From Devosia sp. (GTDB lineage Bacteria; Pseudomonadota; Alphaproteobacteria; Rhizobiales; Devosiaceae): a stretch of 64,000 nucleotides of DNA. The stretch is from the NCBI GenBank assembly GCA_016713105.1, contig JADJPS010000007.1, positions 208,501 to 272,500 of the forward strand, written 5' to 3'. The first letter of the stretch is position 1; each line of letters opens with the position of its first letter. A program made the position numbers and the translations under genes. The notes beneath the pieces are model-generated. The model was given only the letters and a program-made list of their open reading frames with translations, was not told where the DNA came from and did not search any database. Shown one piece after another: positions 52,739-60,536 of this stretch.

Positions 52739-53353
52739 GTGTCGGGAACAAAGCCACGGCGAGTGGGTCGGCCGCCCACCATGGACGCGCCCCGCGAGAC
52801 CATCCTGCGCGCCGCCTCGGACCTGTTCGCCCATCACGGCTTCGCCGCAACATCGCTGCTCGACATTGCCGGCGCGGTCGGGGTCTCCAAGGCGGCGGTC
52901 TACCACTACTTCCCCACCAAGCAGGTGATCTACGAGGCGATCGTGGCGGACATCCTGCAGCGCCTCTACGACCATGTGTCCGCCGCAGTGCCGCCCGACG
53001 GCGCCGGCGCCCCGACCCGCCTGCACACGGCGATGCGGGCGCATGCCGAGTTCTTCGAGATGAACTACACCGAGTATGTCACCCTGCTGCACGGCTTCGG
53101 CGGGCTCAGCCGCGTCGTCAGCGACGACGAGCGGACCATCCGCCGGCGCTATGAGACCATGTTCCGGACCATCATCGCCACGGGCATCGAAGCCGGCGAG
53201 CTGCGCGACGCCAACGCCGCAGTGGTGGCACGCGGCGCGCTCTCGATGCTCAACTGGATGACGCGCTGGTTCGACCCGAAGGGTGCGCGCCGCGCAGTCG
53301 AATTCGCGGACGACTATTTCGACATGCTGGCCCATGGCATTCTCGCGCCGTGA
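52739..53353 (+). CDS. TetR/AcrR-family transcriptional regulator
   Basis: A 204-residue regulator with the helix-turn-helix at about residues 30-60 (FAATSLLDIAGAVGVSKAAV, YHYFPTKQVIYEAIV) and an all-helical ligand domain. The start is GTG 52739 after GGGGAGACAGG. Upstream on the other strand is the bufferin operon (227 bases apart); downstream is an aldehyde dehydrogenase remnant on the minus strand. Its target may have been a gene now lost. Confidence 0.88.
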   Translation: MSGTKPRRVGRPPTMDAPRETILRAASDLFAHHGFAATSLLDIAGAVGVSKAAVYHYFPTKQVIYEAIVADILQRLYDHVSAAVPPDGAGAPTRLHTAMRAHAEFFEMNYTEYVTLLHGFGGLSRVVSDDERTIRRRYETMFRTIIATGIEAGELRDANAAVVARGALSMLNWMTRWFDPKGARRAVEFADDYFDMLAHGILAP

Positions 53354-53366
53354 TGGCGTTCCACGG

Positions 53367-53501
53367 CTAGTTCCAGCCCGAGATCGACTTGACGACCAGG
53401 TACTCCTCGAGACCCCACCTGCCGCCCTCGCGGCCGCCACCGGAAAAGCCCACCCCGCCGAACGGCGCGCCGGCGCCGCGCGGCTGATGCCGCAACGGCC
53501 A
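53367..53501 (-). pseudogene. Aldehyde dehydrogenase C-terminal remnant
   Basis: Only the last 40 or so residues of an aldehyde dehydrogenase are present: APFGGVGFSGGGREGGRWG followed by LEEYLVVKSISGWN and stop. The rest of the gene is absent, and the sequence passes directly into the LuxR-type fragment read on the opposite strand. This marks a deletion or insertion junction near 53500. Confidence 0.65.
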
Positions 53502-53977
53502 TGTCAGGTCGACATTTTTCCATCGAGACCGGCCATCTACACTGCGCAGACGTAGAGGTCGAAGGCCAGCTCCTCGGCCGGATCCGGCACATGCTCCGTG
53601 GAGGAAATGTAACGGACCCGCTAGCGATCGCTCGCGGCGAAGGTCGTCGCCCCATATTCGTGCAGCCGATCCTGCTCGATACCGGCGGTGCGGCACAACC
53701 CGGCGAAGGGTCCGTGTTGCTGTTGGTGACGGATCTCGAGCTTCCGCTCGAACGCGACGCGGTGGGGGCCCTGCAACTACTCGGACTGTCGCCGGCGGAG
53801 GCCAGGATCGCCGACCTCGTCGGCTCCGGACACCCTCCGAAGGAAGCCGCACGGCGCCTCGGCAATACCGAAGGCACCGTGCGTTTCTCGCTCAACCAGA
53901 TCTATCGCAAGCTCGGCATCAGCCGCCAGAGTGAACTGGCCCGGCTGGTCGCGCGCATTCAAGCGACAGGCATCTAG
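53501..53977 (+). CDS. LuxR-type helix-turn-helix regulator fragment, N terminus missing
   Basis: A 158-residue product whose C-terminal 65 residues form a LuxR winged helix (LQLLGLSPAEARIADLVGSG, RRLGNTEGTVRFSLNQIYRK, LGISRQSELARLVARI). The part before it (VEGQLLGRIRHMLRGGNVTD, FVQPILLDTG, GSVLLLVTDLE) matches the region preceding the HTH in roughly 370-residue regulators. About 200 N-terminal residues are gone. The ATG at 53501 sits right at the junction with the aldehyde dehydrogenase remnant and has no clear ribosome binding site, so expression is doubtful. Confidence 0.65.
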   Translation: MSGRHFSIETGHLHCADVEVEGQLLGRIRHMLRGGNVTDPLAIARGEGRRPIFVQPILLDTGGAAQPGEGSVLLLVTDLELPLERDAVGALQLLGLSPAEARIADLVGSGHPPKEAARRLGNTEGTVRFSLNQIYRKLGISRQSELARLVARIQATGI

Positions 53978-54300
53978 TATCACCTCGTCGGCGCCTCAAG
54001 CAGAGCTGTTGTCGCGGGGACGATACCGCCATCGGTATCACGCTCGGACTAAGGGGGCGGGACGCTATCAGAGTAGGTGCAAGCCCGCGCACTTCTGCGG
54101 TGCACTTGGGACCGCGAACATGAATGTGGCAGCGCTGTCCTGGATTGAGGGCAGCATTTGACGCGCCGATGGGGCGACGGCCCATCAATCGTCAAAGATA
54201 ACCGTTTTCCGGTTAACGTGTCAGTGGTACTATTGAACCGTTGGCGCGCGTCATGAAGTCGACTTGTTTCGTTCGCGCGCTCGTAAAGTGAGCGCACGAA
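53978..54300. other. Intergenic region, no gene recognised
   Basis: About 320 bases, less GC-rich than the flanks, between the LuxR fragment and the small HGG-motif gene. No RNA gene, convincing promoter or terminator could be identified. Confidence 0.4.
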
Positions 54301-54651
54301 ATGTCATCAATCCCCCATACCCGTGAGCCTGCGACGGAAACCACTGCCGGACCAATGCCTTGGGATATGTTCGCGGAGTTACCTCACCGGCAGCTCTGCG
54401 GTGTCTGCACAGGAGCGGGCGTGCGGTGTCGCAAGCTGATCGTGCCGGGTCGCGGGCGTTGCCGCTCTCACGGCGGCGCCGCCGGGGCGCCATTCGGGCC
54501 GCGCAACGGCAACTGGAAGACTGGCGCGTACTCACAGGCGACCAAGCTGCTCGATCGCGCGCAGAGCGCCGAGCTGCGTCGGCTCTACAAGCTCGGCCAG
54601 GAGATCGGATTGTTTCCGAAGCGCGGGCAGCGCAGGGGACCGATCGACTAA
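54301..54651 (+). CDS. Small Cys/HGG-motif protein of phage or mobile-element type
   Basis: A 116-residue protein. Its core CGVCTGAGVRCRKLIVPGRG, then CRSHGGAAGAPFGPRNGNWK and TGAYSQ, has the RCRxHGG ... GNxN ... GxY pattern of small zinc-finger-like proteins common near phage terminase genes and in integrated elements. Four Cys/His positions (CxxC, C, CxxH) could bind a metal. The function is unknown. It is isolated here, with no phage structural genes nearby, and composition upstream is AT-richer, so it is probably a relic of transfer. Confidence 0.7.
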   Translation: MSSIPHTREPATETTAGPMPWDMFAELPHRQLCGVCTGAGVRCRKLIVPGRGRCRSHGGAAGAPFGPRNGNWKTGAYSQATKLLDRAQSAELRRLYKLGQEIGLFPKRGQRRGPID

Positions 54652-54942
54652 CTTGACGCTCCGTCTTGATGCGGCGCAAGATCGGCGGAAGTCATCCTTC
54701 GGCAAGACGGGGGCAATCGAACCCGGCGGGCAGGAGGTGCGGGGCCTTCGCCCCGAGGCGTCGGGCCATCGTCGGAATCCGCATCGTCGTCGGTCGTGGT
54801 TCCCCGCCGACACGGCTCCGGATGGCCCCGTCTGGTTGGCGCTGCCGGCGACTCCCATCCCGGTCGCCCCCCCCCGCGAACCCCGATGTTTGGTGCTTCG
54901 GGGGGCCAACCAGGCCGGCCGTCGGGAACGGTCGGCGCTGCG

Positions 54943-55725
54943 TTACTCGTGCATCGAGAGTTTGCGACCGCTGGCGATCAGGTGTTCCTGCAACACGGCG
55001 CGTTGCTCATCGGTCACGTCGATCGGCAACACGAAGCATATCGTCGCCTGCACCTCGCCATGCATGCCCAAGATGGGGACGGCGAGGCATTGGGAGAAGC
55101 TGTTGATCAGCCCGCGGGTGATCACGATGCTCTTGCCGCGCGCGGCAAGGCACTCCACGATGAACCCCTCGATGTCGACCACGCGGCGGTCGGGCAGGAC
55201 CAGGTCTTCGGGCTCGATGAGATCACGGATCTCGGCGGGGGTCATGTGCGAGAGCAGCAACCGGCCCGACGCTGTCCACGGGATCGGGAACTGCGACCCC
55301 ACCTCCGAACTGATGCGCATCGGCCGCGAGCCGGGATGCGTGTGGATGATGGCCTGCCGGTTGCGGTTGAGCACACACAGTTCGCTGGTCTCGCCGGTCA
55401 TCTTCGACAAGGCCTCCACTTCCGACGAGCCGCGCCGGATGAGCTCGTTGTCGCGGAAGTAATTGATGCCGTACAGGTACATCGCCCGGCCGAAATACAC
55501 CCTGTTGTCGTCGCCGCTGACCTCGAGCATGCCGGCCTCGGTCAGCACCCGGACGATCTCGTAGATGGTGGAGCGCGGCGCCCCGAGCGCCTTGGGCAGG
55601 TCGGCGACGCGAACCGGCCGGCCGCGGCCGTTAAGGTAGGCGAACAGCGTCAGCACGCGGTCTATGCCGCGCTCGCGATTTCCCCCCGACACGACCGATG
55701 CGGAAACGGTGCCTTGCTCATTCAC
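54943..55725 (-). CDS. IclR-family transcriptional regulator
   Basis: A 260-residue regulator with an N-terminal winged helix (DRVLTLFAYLNGRGRPVRVA, LPKALGAPRSTIYEIVRVL) and a C-terminal IclR effector domain (TGETSELCVLNRNRQAIIHT, PIPWTASGRLLLSHM). The start is taken as GTG 55725, 9 bases after AGAGGA; an ATG at 55758 is in frame but would cover the repeat-containing operator. It is divergent from the amino-acid importer operon and should control it. Interval 54652-54942 downstream is non-coding with a CCCCGA ... TCGGGG stem (54881-54903). Confidence 0.87.
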   Translation of the reverse strand: MNEQGTVSASVVSGGNRERGIDRVLTLFAYLNGRGRPVRVADLPKALGAPRSTIYEIVRVLTEAGMLEVSGDDNRVYFGRAMYLYGINYFRDNELIRRGSSEVEALSKMTGETSELCVLNRNRQAIIHTHPGSRPMRISSEVGSQFPIPWTASGRLLLSHMTPAEIRDLIEPEDLVLPDRRVVDIEGFIVECLAARGKSIVITRGLINSFSQCLAVPILGMHGEVQATICFVLPIDVTDEQRAVLQEHLIASGRKLSMHE

Positions 55726-55741
55726 GGACGTCGATCCTCTA

Positions 55742-55852
55742 TTGCCAACTAGGGTCATTTGCCAATAGCGTCTCAAATATCGGATTGCTGTCCGATATAC
55801 CAGACAAAACCTTGGCATGGTATTGCCCGGGCGGGACACCACACTTTGGCAA
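55742..55852. promoter_or_regulatory. Predicted IclR operator cluster (TTGCCAA repeats)
   Basis: TTGCCAA occurs at 55742-55748 and 55759-55765 as a direct repeat 17 bases apart. Its reverse complement TTGGCAA is at 55846-55852, next to the ribosome binding site of the SBP gene. All lie in the divergent promoter between the IclR gene and the importer. Assignment to IclR is positional. Confidence 0.5.
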
Positions 55853-55864
55853 ACGGAGGCGACT

Positions 55865-56743
55865 ATGACGGAAAATTCTAAGCGCCGGGAGTTCTTGAAG
55901 CTCGGAATGGGCGGTGCCGTGTTGGCCGGGGCGGCCGCGGCAGTTGCGTTGAGCGCCCAGAAGGCAGTGGCTCAGTCGGCCGAGAACAGTCTGCTGCGGA
56001 CTGTCATCGATCGCGGCCACCTGATCGTCGGCACCGGCAGCACCAATGCGCCCTGGCATTTCGAGGACGAGGCCGGCAAGCTCGTCGGCATGGACATCAC
56101 TATGGCCAAGATTCTCGCCAAGGGCCTGTTCGACGACGAGACCAAGGTCGAGTTCGTGCTGCAGGACCCGGCGCAGCGCATCCCCAACATCGTCACCGGC
56201 AAGGTGGACATCACCATCCAGTTCATGACGATGTCCGCCAACCGGGCACAGCTGGTCGCCTTCCCGCGGCCTTACTACGTGGAGGGTGTGTCGCTGCTCT
56301 CGAGCCCGAATGGCAAGATGAAGAGCTTCGAGGAACTGACGGCCGGTGGCGCCAATACGCGCATCTCGATCCTGCAGAACGTCGGCGCCGAAGAGGCCGT
56401 GCACAAGGTGCTGCCGGAAGCGCAGGTGATGCAGATCGACACCCAGGCCAACGTCATCGCGGCGCTGGAAGCCGGACGTGTCGACGGCGCCGCCGTCGAC
56501 CTGTCCACGGTCAAGTGGCTCGTCGCCCGCAATCCCGAGAAGTATGCCGATAGCGGCTTTGCGTGGGAATCGATGCTGTACGGGGCTGCGCTCCGCCAAG
56601 GCGATCCCGACTGGCTGAACTTCGTCTCGACGACTTTCGAGATCGCGATGTTCGGTAACGATACTGCCCTCTACGATGCGGCATTCCTCGAATACTTCGG
56701 GACCAAGGTTCCCGACCGCAAGACGGGCTTCCCGTCGCACTGA
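55865..56743 (+). CDS. Amino-acid ABC transporter solute-binding protein (family 3)
   Basis: A 292-residue periplasmic protein. Twin-arginine-like start (SKRREFLKLGMGG), hydrophobic segment and cleavage near AVAQS, then the PBPb fold: RGHLIVGTGSTNAPWHFEDE, GKLVGMDITMAKILAK, PNIVTGKVDITIQFMTMSAN, ILQNVGAEEAV, VIAALEAGRVDGAAVDLSTV. ATG 55865 follows CGGAGG. It binds a polar amino acid or a related amino acid-like compound. A strong hairpin follows the stop. Confidence 0.9.
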   Translation: MTENSKRREFLKLGMGGAVLAGAAAAVALSAQKAVAQSAENSLLRTVIDRGHLIVGTGSTNAPWHFEDEAGKLVGMDITMAKILAKGLFDDETKVEFVLQDPAQRIPNIVTGKVDITIQFMTMSANRAQLVAFPRPYYVEGVSLLSSPNGKMKSFEELTAGGANTRISILQNVGAEEAVHKVLPEAQVMQIDTQANVIAALEAGRVDGAAVDLSTVKWLVARNPEKYADSGFAWESMLYGAALRQGDPDWLNFVSTTFEIAMFGNDTALYDAAFLEYFGTKVPDRKTGFPSH

Positions 56744-56753
56744 TGTCACTTGC

Positions 56754-56778
56754 GGCCGGCGCCCCGAGGGCGTCGGCC
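56754..56778 (+). promoter_or_regulatory. Intercistronic hairpin between SBP and permease genes
   Basis: GGCCGGCGCCC pairs with GGGCGTCGGCC over 11 positions with one G-T wobble and a CGA loop. It begins 11 bases after the SBP stop. There is no T-run. Confidence 0.6.
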
Positions 56779-56826
56779 GTCGACTTTGGCTGGTGCCGAT
56801 CGGCCGGCGGGAGACGGGGAGCGGGT

Positions 56827-57492
56827 ATGGGCTACCAGCTGAGCTTCAACCAGATCTGGCGGAATTTCGACAAGCTGACCAACGGTGTCATCCTCAGCCT
56901 CGAGCTGGCGGTTATCGCGATCTTGATCGGCGCCCTGATCGGGCTGGCGTTGGCGGTGATCTACGTCTCGTCGGGCCGCGTGGTGCGAGCCATCATCTCG
57001 TCCTATGTCGAGTTCATCCGCAACGTGCCGCTGCTGCTGCTCGTCTACTTGGCATTCTACGGCTTGCCCACGGTCGTCAACCTTGCCTACGACGCATCGA
57101 CGTCCTTCATCGCGACGCTGTCGCTCTATGCCGGCGCCTACCTCGTCGAGGTGTTCCGCTCCGGCCTCGAGGCGGTGCCCAAGGGCTTGCTCGATGCCGG
57201 CAAGGCAATGGGGCTGACACCGTGGCAGCGCCTGCTCTATGTGCGGCTGCCCACGATGACGCGGATCACGCTGCCCGCGCTCTCTAACACCTTCATCTCG
57301 TTGTTCAAGGATACCTCGATTGCGTCGGTAATCGCCGTGCCCGAACTCACCTGGGGCGCGCAGTGGATCAACAACCGGACCTTTCGCATCGTCGAGGTCT
57401 ACGCGGTGACCACGGTGATGTACCTGGTGACGGGCTACGCCATCCTGTTCGGGCTGCGGCTGCTCGAGCGCCGCTTCCGGGTGGAGCGCTGA
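56827..57492 (+). CDS. Amino-acid ABC transporter permease (His/Glu/Gln family), first
   Basis: A 221-residue permease with about five membrane helices (GVILSLELAVIAILIGALIG, VPLLLLVYLAFYGLP) and the EAA loop LLDAGKAMGLTPWQRLLYV. ATG 56827 follows GGGGAGCGGGT; the in-frame ATG at 56743 would place a hydrophilic extension before helix one and run through the hairpin. It is one base from the next permease gene. Confidence 0.9.
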   Translation: MGYQLSFNQIWRNFDKLTNGVILSLELAVIAILIGALIGLALAVIYVSSGRVVRAIISSYVEFIRNVPLLLLVYLAFYGLPTVVNLAYDASTSFIATLSLYAGAYLVEVFRSGLEAVPKGLLDAGKAMGLTPWQRLLYVRLPTMTRITLPALSNTFISLFKDTSIASVIAVPELTWGAQWINNRTFRIVEVYAVTTVMYLVTGYAILFGLRLLERRFRVER

Positions 57493-57493
57493 A

Positions 57494-58153
57494 ATGGCAC
57501 AACTGATCGACGCGATCGTCTACGCCATCCCCTATCTGATGAGCGGGCTCGGCATGACCCTGCTGGTCTCACTGATCGTGGTGGTGCTGTCGCTGGTCGC
57601 CGGCGTGGTTCTGGGCGTCGGGCTGATCTACGGGCCGCTGTCCCTGCGCTGGCTGATCCGGCTGCTGACTGACAGCATCCGCGGCATCCCTATCCTCGTC
57701 CTGATCTTTGCCGTCTACTACGGATTGCCGCCGCTGGGGCTCAATCTGAGCTCGTTCTGGGCGGCGGTGCTGGCCCTGACGCTGTTCAAGACCGCACAGG
57801 TCATCGAGTATACGCGTGGCGCCGTCTCCTCGATCCCGCGGGGGCAGATGGAAGCGGCCAAGTCGATCGGCCTGATCTTCGGCCAGCGACTGCGCTACGT
57901 GATCTTCCCGCAGGCCACCCGTCGGTTCCTACCGCCCTGGGTCAACGGCGTCACCGATGCCGTTAAAGGCAGCGCGCTGGTCTCGCTGCTCGGCGTGGTG
58001 GACCTGATGCAGGCCATCAACCAGGTGATCGGCCGCACCTACGAGCCCATGCCGCTCTACCTGTTGGGTGCCGTCATGTACTTCGCCATCAACTACAGCC
58101 TTTCCAGCCTCAGCAGGGTGCTGGAACGGCGCTACGCTTACATCAAGGAATGA
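57494..58153 (+). CDS. Amino-acid ABC transporter permease, second
   Basis: A 219-residue permease paired with the preceding one. Helices include LMSGLGMTLLVSLIVVVLSL and SIRGIPILVLIFAVYYGLPP; the EAA loop reads MEAAKSIGLIFGQRLRYVIF. The stop overlaps ATG 58150 of the ATPase gene. Confidence 0.92.
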   Translation: MAQLIDAIVYAIPYLMSGLGMTLLVSLIVVVLSLVAGVVLGVGLIYGPLSLRWLIRLLTDSIRGIPILVLIFAVYYGLPPLGLNLSSFWAAVLALTLFKTAQVIEYTRGAVSSIPRGQMEAAKSIGLIFGQRLRYVIFPQATRRFLPPWVNGVTDAVKGSALVSLLGVVDLMQAINQVIGRTYEPMPLYLLGAVMYFAINYSLSSLSRVLERRYAYIKE

Positions 58154-58938
58154 GTTCCATGTCGGCGACCCCGCTGCTGCAGATTGCCCGCCTGACCAAA
58201 TCCTTCGGGTCCAACCAGGTGTTGAAGTCGGTGGATCTCGACGTAACCGCCGGCGAGGTGGTGACGGTGATCGGTCCTTCGGGCGGCGGCAAGACGACCC
58301 TGCTGCGCTGCGTCAACTTCCTCGAAGCCTATGACGGCGGCTCGATCAAGATCGACGGACGCGAGGTCGGCTATGTCGACAATGCCGGCGGCCGCAAGCG
58401 CGGCGAGGTCGATCTCGCCGCCATGAGGGCCGAGACCGGCATGGTGTTCCAGAGCTTCAACCTGTTCCCGCACCTGACCGCCGAGCAAAATGTCATGCTG
58501 GGGCTTCAGCGGGTACGAAAGAAGCCCCTGAAGGAAGCGCAGGAAATTGCCCGTCACTGGCTTGATCGCGTCGGGCTCGCCCACAAGACCAAGAGCCTAC
58601 CCTACGAGCTGTCCGGCGGACAGCAGCAGCGCGTCGGCATCGCCCGCGCGGTGGCCATGGACCCCAAGATCCTGCTGCTCGACGAGATCACCTCGGCACT
58701 CGATCCCGAACTCGTCAACGAAGTCCTGGACGTGGTGCGGAAACTGGCGACCGACGGCATGACGATGCTGATCGTCACCCACGAGATCGCCTTCGCCCGC
58801 GACGCCAGTCACCGCATCATCTTCATGACCGATGGCAGCGTATCGGCCCACGGCAAGCCGGACGAACTGATGGCGCAGGTGGCCAGCAACGAGCGCCTGC
58901 GCAATTTCCTGTCGCGCTTCAGCGCCGCAACCCACTGA
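58150..58938 (+). CDS. Amino-acid ABC transporter ATP-binding protein
   Basis: A 262-residue ATPase with Walker A GPSGGGKTT, Q-loop VFQSFNLFPHLTA, signature LSGGQQQRVGIARA, Walker B ILLLDEITSALDPE and H-loop VTHEIAFA. This is the GlnQ/HisP pattern. ATG 58150 overlaps the permease stop; ATG 58159, ten bases after AAGGA, is an alternative. It completes the four-gene importer SBP-permease-permease-ATPase. Confidence 0.94.
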   Translation: MSSMSATPLLQIARLTKSFGSNQVLKSVDLDVTAGEVVTVIGPSGGGKTTLLRCVNFLEAYDGGSIKIDGREVGYVDNAGGRKRGEVDLAAMRAETGMVFQSFNLFPHLTAEQNVMLGLQRVRKKPLKEAQEIARHWLDRVGLAHKTKSLPYELSGGQQQRVGIARAVAMDPKILLLDEITSALDPELVNEVLDVVRKLATDGMTMLIVTHEIAFARDASHRIIFMTDGSVSAHGKPDELMAQVASNERLRNFLSRFSAATH

Positions 58939-58957
58939 ACGACGGCAAAGGGCACCG

Positions 58958-59419
58958 ATGTCACACATGGCGCAACTGAAATCGCTCGGCCTGCAGTTGC
59001 TGCCCGTCCCCCGTCCGATCGGCAATTTCCGCAATTTCGTCCGCACCGGATCGCTGATCTTCATCTCCGGACAGGGCCCGCGCGAGGCCGACGGATCGAT
59101 GCATCAGGGCAAGGTCGGCAAGGATGTCGCCCCGGCCATGGCCTACGACCACGCGCGCCTGACCGGGCTCAACATCCTCTCGGTGCTGGCCGACGCCGTG
59201 GGGGACCTTGGCCGCGTCAGTCAGGTGGTGAAGCTTCTCGGCCTCGTCAACGCCACTGACGATTTCGCCGGACATCCCGAAGTCATCAATGGCTGCTCGG
59301 ACCTGTTCACAACCGTGTTCGGCGAAATCGGGCAGCATGCCCGATCGGCGATCGGTGTCTCTTCGTTGCCAAACAACATCACGGTCGAGATCGAAGCGAT
59401 TTTCGAACTGCGCGCCTAG
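58958..59419 (+). CDS. RidA/YjgF-family protein
   Basis: A 153-residue RidA-like protein of the longer YjgF subfamily: GNFRNFVRTGSLIFISGQGP, the Asn/Gln-containing VVKLLGLVNATDDFAGHPEV, and SAIGVSSLPNNITVEIEAIF where canonical RidA has an Arg at RxxV; here the position reads Ala-Ile, so the imine-hydrolysing Arg of RidA proper may be absent. RidA deaminates reactive enamines/imines released by PLP lyases. It sits between the importer and two PLP-enzyme genes, which fits such a role or a dedicated deaminase step. Confidence 0.85.
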   Translation: MSHMAQLKSLGLQLLPVPRPIGNFRNFVRTGSLIFISGQGPREADGSMHQGKVGKDVAPAMAYDHARLTGLNILSVLADAVGDLGRVSQVVKLLGLVNATDDFAGHPEVINGCSDLFTTVFGEIGQHARSAIGVSSLPNNITVEIEAIFELRA

Positions 59420-59432
59420 TCGAGGACCTGCA

Positions 59433-60510
59433 ATGCCCATCAATGTGACCAGCAACCTGCCGATACGCGAACGACTGGGCGTGCGGCCGATCATCAACGC
59501 CTCGGGCACCATGACGGCGCTGGGTGCCTCGATCATGGTGCCCGAGGCGATCAAGGCCATGGCCGAAATCGCCACGGAATTCGTCGAGATCGACGATCTG
59601 CAGCGCGTCGCGAGCCAGACCATCGCGCGGCTGACCGGGGGAGAGGCGGGGTTCGTGGCGTCGTCCGCCGCCGGCGGGATCACCCTGTCCGTCGCGGCCG
59701 CCATGACCGGCTCGGCCCTGCTGGCCATCGAGCGGCTGCCGCTCGATACCACGGGGCTCAAGACCGAAGTGATCCTGCAGTACGGCCACAACGCCGCCTA
59801 CGGCAACAGCATCGACCAGGCCATCCGGATCGCCGGCGGCACTCCGGTCCTCGCCGGGTCCGTGAGCTCGTGCCAGCCTTACCAGGTCGAAGAGGCGATC
59901 ACCGCCAACACCGCGGCTGGTCTGTACACCGTCGCGCACAGCACCATCAGCTACGGCATGCTGAGCCTGCCCGAATTCGTGGCGATCTGTCACGCCAGGG
60001 GCGTGCCGGTGATCGTCGACGCCGCCGCCGAGTGATCTGCAAAACCGCGGCATCGGACGGGGCATGAAGGTGGGCAAGGAAAGCATCGTCGGGCTGATCG
60101 CAGCGCTCGAGGCGTGGGAGGTTCGCGACCACGCCGGGATCAAGGCGCGCGAAACCGCCGTGCTCGAACTGTGGCAGGACGCGCTGGCCGGTCACCAGGG
60201 GATCGAGACGCGCCTGTCGCCCGACTCCACCGACAATCCGGTCGATCGGCTCGAGGTGCGGGTAAGGCCTGCGAGCTGCTTTACCGCCTGCGGCCTCGTG
60301 TCCACGCTGGCCGCCGGCGAGCCGCCGATCATGGTGCGTGGCCACCAGGCCGAGCAGGGCCGGTTCTGGCTCGATCCCTGCAACCTGCATCCGGGCGAGG
60401 CCGAAACCGTGGCGCGCCGGCTGGTGGAAATCCTCACTTCCTCCCGGCCGGCGGGCGCCATGGCGACGCCGGGCAAATCCACTGCCGGCCTGCTGAAATG
60501 GCCCGACTAG
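59433..60510 (+). pseudogene. SelA-like PLP enzyme, first copy, internal deletion removes the PLP lysine
   Basis: The N-terminal part (PIINASGTMTALGASIMVPE, LTGGEAGFVASSAAGGIT, HARGVPVIVDAAAE) runs in frame to a TGA at 60035. In another phase the C-terminal part follows (LQNRGIGRGMKVGKESIVGL ... DPCNLHPGEAETVARRLVEI). Compared with the intact neighbour, about 41 residues are missing, exactly those with the PLP-binding SGHKFLGGP, and the frame is shifted. The product would be inactive. Deletion or assembly collapse between two similar neighbouring genes could explain it. Confidence 0.75.
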
Positions 60511-60536
60511 GCCCGCAACATCCAAGGGGTTTCACC

